The notes beneath the pieces were generated by a model. It was not told the origin of the DNA and did not search any database. It saw only the letters and a program-made list of their open reading frames with translations. Both the position numbers and the translations under genes were made by a program. DNA of 64,000 bases, taken from Kryptolebias marmoratus (lineage: Eukaryota; Chordata; Actinopteri; Cyprinodontiformes; Rivulidae). Within the stretch, counting starts at the first letter, position 1. Each line of letters starts with the position of its first letter. Positions 61,262-64,000 of the stretch are shown in pieces. The stretch covers positions 12,395,432 to 12,459,431 of the forward strand of contig NC_051430.1 of NCBI RefSeq assembly GCF_001649575.2. Reading direction: 5' to 3'.

Positions 61262-61750
61262 GTTACCTAAGTTTAGGCTGGCTACTACAGACAACTGACC
61301 TTAAAAAAACCCCCACAAAATTATGGAAAGTCAGTATATTTTTCAGGTATTGAACTACAATTAGATGTGGTAGTAGCTGAAAGCAGGGGTGGAAATTAAA
61401 AATTTTGTCCACCAGCCACTCGACGTAACAGCAGCAACTCGAGCACATTACTGCCCCCTATATGTCAGGAGGACAAATAACACCTTTTCTGTTCAAATTG
61501 CCAACCCGCCACAGTGGCGTGTGTGTTGATCAAATTCACCCGCCACTTCAAATATTTACCCGCATTTGGCGGGTGGCGGGTGCTAATTTCCACCCCTGGC
61601 TGAAAGTCATTCACAACGCATACTCTGAACATAGCACCTCATAATATTACATGAAATTGTGCATTACCTTATTTTCAAGCTTTGACCAGAAAGGCTACAA
61701 CGTTTTACAACATAAATGATCTTAGTCAAAAATCTTGGCATGAAAGGCAG
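61262..61750 (+). repeat. Family A repeat interrupted by a hAT MITE
   Basis: It reads AGACAACTGACCTT, TTTTCAGGTATTGAACTACA, ATTAGATGTGGTAGTAGCTG, then after the insertion GCTGAAAGTCATTCACAACG, CATACTCTGAAC, CCTCATAATATTACATGAAA, TTTCAAGCTTTGACCAGAAA and CTTGGCATGAAAGGCAGC. Removing 61384-61598 plus one TSD copy restores the continuous family order seen in the other copies. Confidence 0.82.
61384..61598. mobile_element. hAT-type MITE with perfect TIRs and 8-bp TSD
   Basis: It starts CAGGGGTGGAAATTA and ends TAATTTCCACCCCTG, a perfect 15-bp terminal inverted repeat. The 8-base duplication GCTGAAAG sits at 61376-61383 and again at 61599-61606. Eight-base duplications and a CAGGGGTG-type terminus are diagnostic of the hAT superfamily. 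The element is 215 bp, too short for any transposase. Internally it holds a GCGGGTGGCGGGTG tract. It lies inside a family A repeat and so is younger than it. Confidence 0.93.
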
Positions 61751-62667
61751 CTGGAGACCTTTTCAAAAATGCTAGGCCTATAATAATAATAATAATGTGA
61801 GCAGGAATAACAATTAGCCTGTGCTAAAGGTGGAGGAGCTGTTTTTGTACTTCAACATGAGCAGAAAAGCTGCTGCATCATCGAAGCAAATAATGCCATT
61901 GTACTGAGAGAGATCAAGACCATTATGGTGTCATTGAAAATATAAACTCTCCATCTCCACAGCAGTCCTGCAAATGACATTAGATGACAATAAAGCAGCT
62001 CCTCAAGTTACCACTTAAGAGGAGCTCAGACAAAGAGAAGCAGCTGCAGAACCAAAATGTGCAGGTAAACCAGTGGTGTGCATCACAAGTCGTTTGTAGA
62101 CGGAAATTGTAAATAGACCATATAAACCTTTATTATTGAATAATACAGCAGAAAAACCTGGCAGAGCAGCAATTCTTTTTTTTCTTCTTTTAAAGAAGAG
62201 CAAATTTTTACGGGATGAGTTTTATGGAGACAGGGTAAAAATGTCACCAAGCATCAGATCAGTGAGTATGCCAGGCCAACGCATGGACACTTTAGAAATG
62301 GGTGAATATTCCCATTTTTGATTTATATATCCCCAACAAAACTTTAACAAGTTTAGTCAGGCCTAGCTTGACGTTTTTATTTTTAGTTGTGTTCAATGCA
62401 ACTTTCCACCATCCCAAAAAAAGGAACTAAATGGTTTACCATGTACTTAGGAGGATTAAAATTCTTTTTTTTCAGGATTCAAAACTCACTTTCATGTATA
62501 AATAATGGGATGATGGGATTTTGTTGCTTTGTGACAATGCTGCGGCAATAACACAAAGAAAAAAAATGTTTGAAATCTGGATAAAATTATCAGTCATTTA
62601 AAAAACAAAAACAACATTAAAGCTGAAAAGTGTCAATATATGATAAAAAAGCCTAGCATTCCTTCAA
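61751..62667. other. Noncoding spacer between inverted family A copies
   Basis: It holds a short (TAA)n at 61781-61796 and AT-rich unique sequence. The family A copies on either side are in opposite orientation. No coding frame recognised. Confidence 0.45.
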
Positions 62668-63068
62668 TGAATGCCCGTCATCTTTCATGCCAGAGTTTTG
62701 ACCAAAAAACCTTTTATCAGAGAAGGGATGGAGTTATATCTATTTTGGGGAATGGTTGTAAATGGCTTCATGTGCAGTTACTTGCAGCATTGTGCAATCT
62801 TGCAAGATGAGTTAGCCCTTAGTGTATATGCTCTGATAACTATCTGCCACAATGCACCAAATTTAGTTCCATATCTGTAAATTTGACTAATTTATAGCCA
62901 TTTTTGTGTTGGGTAAGGTCAATAGCCATGCCAGCCATCTTGAATCAGATAGATTCCAAAAGTTAATCAGTTGTAGATGTACAGCTATTGATCTCTTTCT
63001 AAGAGTTTCATTAAACTCATCACTCATTCATGAATATTTTGCTACTGGTACAGACAGATGAACACACA
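62668..63068 (-). repeat. Family A repeat, nearly complete copy
   Basis: On the - strand, it runs from GTCTGTACCAGTAGCAAAAT, through GTAGATCTACAGCTG-like and AAGATGGCTGGCATGGC blocks, TTTACAGATATGGAACTAAA, GTGGCAGATAGTTATCAGAG, and CTTGCAAGATTGCACAATGC, to TGGTCAAAACTCTGGCATGA and AAGATGACGGGC. It has all blocks of the family in order and is the best template for a consensus. Confidence 0.8.
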
Positions 63069-63169
63069 CACACAGACATGAGCAAAAACATTATTGCCCT
63101 CTTGCCTTTGGAGGAAGCCAATAAAGAAGGCGTGGCAATAATTCATCTAATTATTTTCTTTACCTGCTA

Positions 63170-63405
63170 TTTTGTGCTGGGTTGTGGGTGAGCTGGTGCC
63201 TGTCTCCAGCAGTTATTGTCCGAGAGGCAGGGGACATCCTGGACAGGTCTCCAGTCTGTCACAAGGACACAGAGACAAACAACCATTCAAACTCTCACTC
63301 ACGCCTCGTGACAATTTACAGTTACCAATGAACCTAACAAGCAATTTTGTAGTCTATGGGAGGCAACCTGTGAGGTGACAGCTCTAACCACTGCTCTGCC
63401 CTTAA
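63170..63405 (-). repeat. Family D dispersed repeat
   Basis: On the - strand it shows GCAGAGCAGTGGTTAGAGCT, GTCACCTCACAGGTTGCCTC, TTGCTTGTTAGGTTCATTGG, TAACTGTAAATTGTCACGAG, GTTTGTCTCTGTGTCCTTGT and GACAGACTGGAGACCTGTCC, matching the copies at 30.0, 43.5 and 49.9 kb. Confidence 0.8.
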
Positions 63406-64000
63406 CGTGATATTAAAGCAGATTTAAAATTAATTCTCTGGCCTCTGGCATTATACCAAATTGACAAAATATCCAAACATTTTGATCACCGTTGCTTACA
63501 TCTTTCCAAATATTTAAAGTTATGTAACAATTACCTGCTTGGTTAGGATCTTTTGCCGCTGTATGCCTGTGCTGTGCTGCACCACATTTTAGCAAATGCA
63601 CTAATGAATTTTTAAGAATGGTAACATTAAACTAACGAGCCAAAGCAATCAAGGAAAGCCCTAATCAGGCAGGTGAATAACATTTAATGAACTTTATCTG
63701 TAAGCAGTCTGTGAGTAAGAATGCAATGAGCCAGCATCTGTAGTGTCAAGTAAAGTGTTTACATATGTTGTGTACAACATGACTATAGAGTTGACATGGC
63801 AGGACTTGGCAGGATTCAGATCAGGCACACACCGACAAAGTTTTAAGATGTTTATTATCAACGGACCAATAGCAGGAACAAAGTCTCTGGACAGGACACT
63901 CACGTGACCGCTTGGGAACGGGACCGGAACAGGTAAGTCCTCCGTGAGCGGTTGCTCGGATCCGAATGGGGACGTCCAAAAGGGGCTGAGGCGAGAGGGG
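63406..64000. other. Noncoding; GC-rich sequence at the window edge
   Basis: Positions 63406-63850 are AT-rich unique sequence. From about 63880 to the end the sequence becomes CpG- and purine-rich, with GGGAACGGGACCGGAACAGG, TCCTCCGTGAGCGGTTGC and GGGGCTGAGGCGAGAGG. The shift suggests the border of a further repeat or transposon cut off by the window end. I cannot classify it. Confidence 0.4.

Noticed and set aside
1..64000. CRISPR array, operon, phage or other prokaryotic system
   Set aside because: No regular spaced repeats, no long coding frames and typical fish transposons throughout; the DNA is vertebrate.

Overview
This window is vertebrate, almost certainly teleost, genomic DNA. It is AT-rich and full of dinucleotide microsatellites. 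It carries relics of fish-type transposons: a Tc1-like element read against the + strand, LINE ORF2 fragments, several families of miniature inverted-repeat elements, and SINE- or LINE-derived dispersed repeats familiar from percomorph fishes. Nothing looks bacterial: there are no operons, no ribosome-binding sites, and no open frame longer than 149 codons. The species and chromosome cannot be named from sequence alone. I found no intact protein-coding gene. The window reads as a gene desert or one very large intron. | Layout. 1-2.8 kb: AT-rich noncoding, possibly UTR-like. 2.8-3.3 kb: fold-back MITE with arms of about 120 bp and matching flanks. 4.2-5.0 kb: likely conserved noncoding block. 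6.0-6.8 kb: long-TIR MITE (called family B here) plus a solo arm. 8.16-9.12 kb: degraded Tc1-like transposon. 12-14.2 kb: copies of a dispersed repeat (family A) and a MITE fragment. 16.7-26.7 kb: mostly repeat-poor sequence with regulatory-looking blocks. 26.7-32.5 kb: family A, two family B copies and two retroelement tails. 32.5-39.9 kb: repeat-poor apart from (TG)n, (TA)n and one family C repeat. 39.9-40.4 kb: histone H3 pseudogene fused to a LINE 3' end. 43.5-46.2 kb: repeats D and C and a long (TA)n. 46.2-49.4 kb: regulatory-looking block. 49.4-51.7 kb: dense transposon nest. 51.9-52.6 and 58.9-59.5 kb: strong conserved-element candidates. 60.7-63.4 kb: second transposon nest, with a hAT-type MITE inside a family A copy and a clean 8-bp target duplication. 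The last 150 bp turn GC- and CpG-rich and run off the window. | How the parts relate. The long low-repeat stretches resemble the cis-regulatory landscape around a developmental gene lying outside the window, but that is inference. The clearest unusual object is the H3.2-type histone sequence joined at about codon 107 to the C-terminal end of a LINE ORF2 and its tail. This is best explained by template switching during retrotransposition. Family names A to D are local labels; statements that a repeat is common in fishes rest on memory, not on a search.
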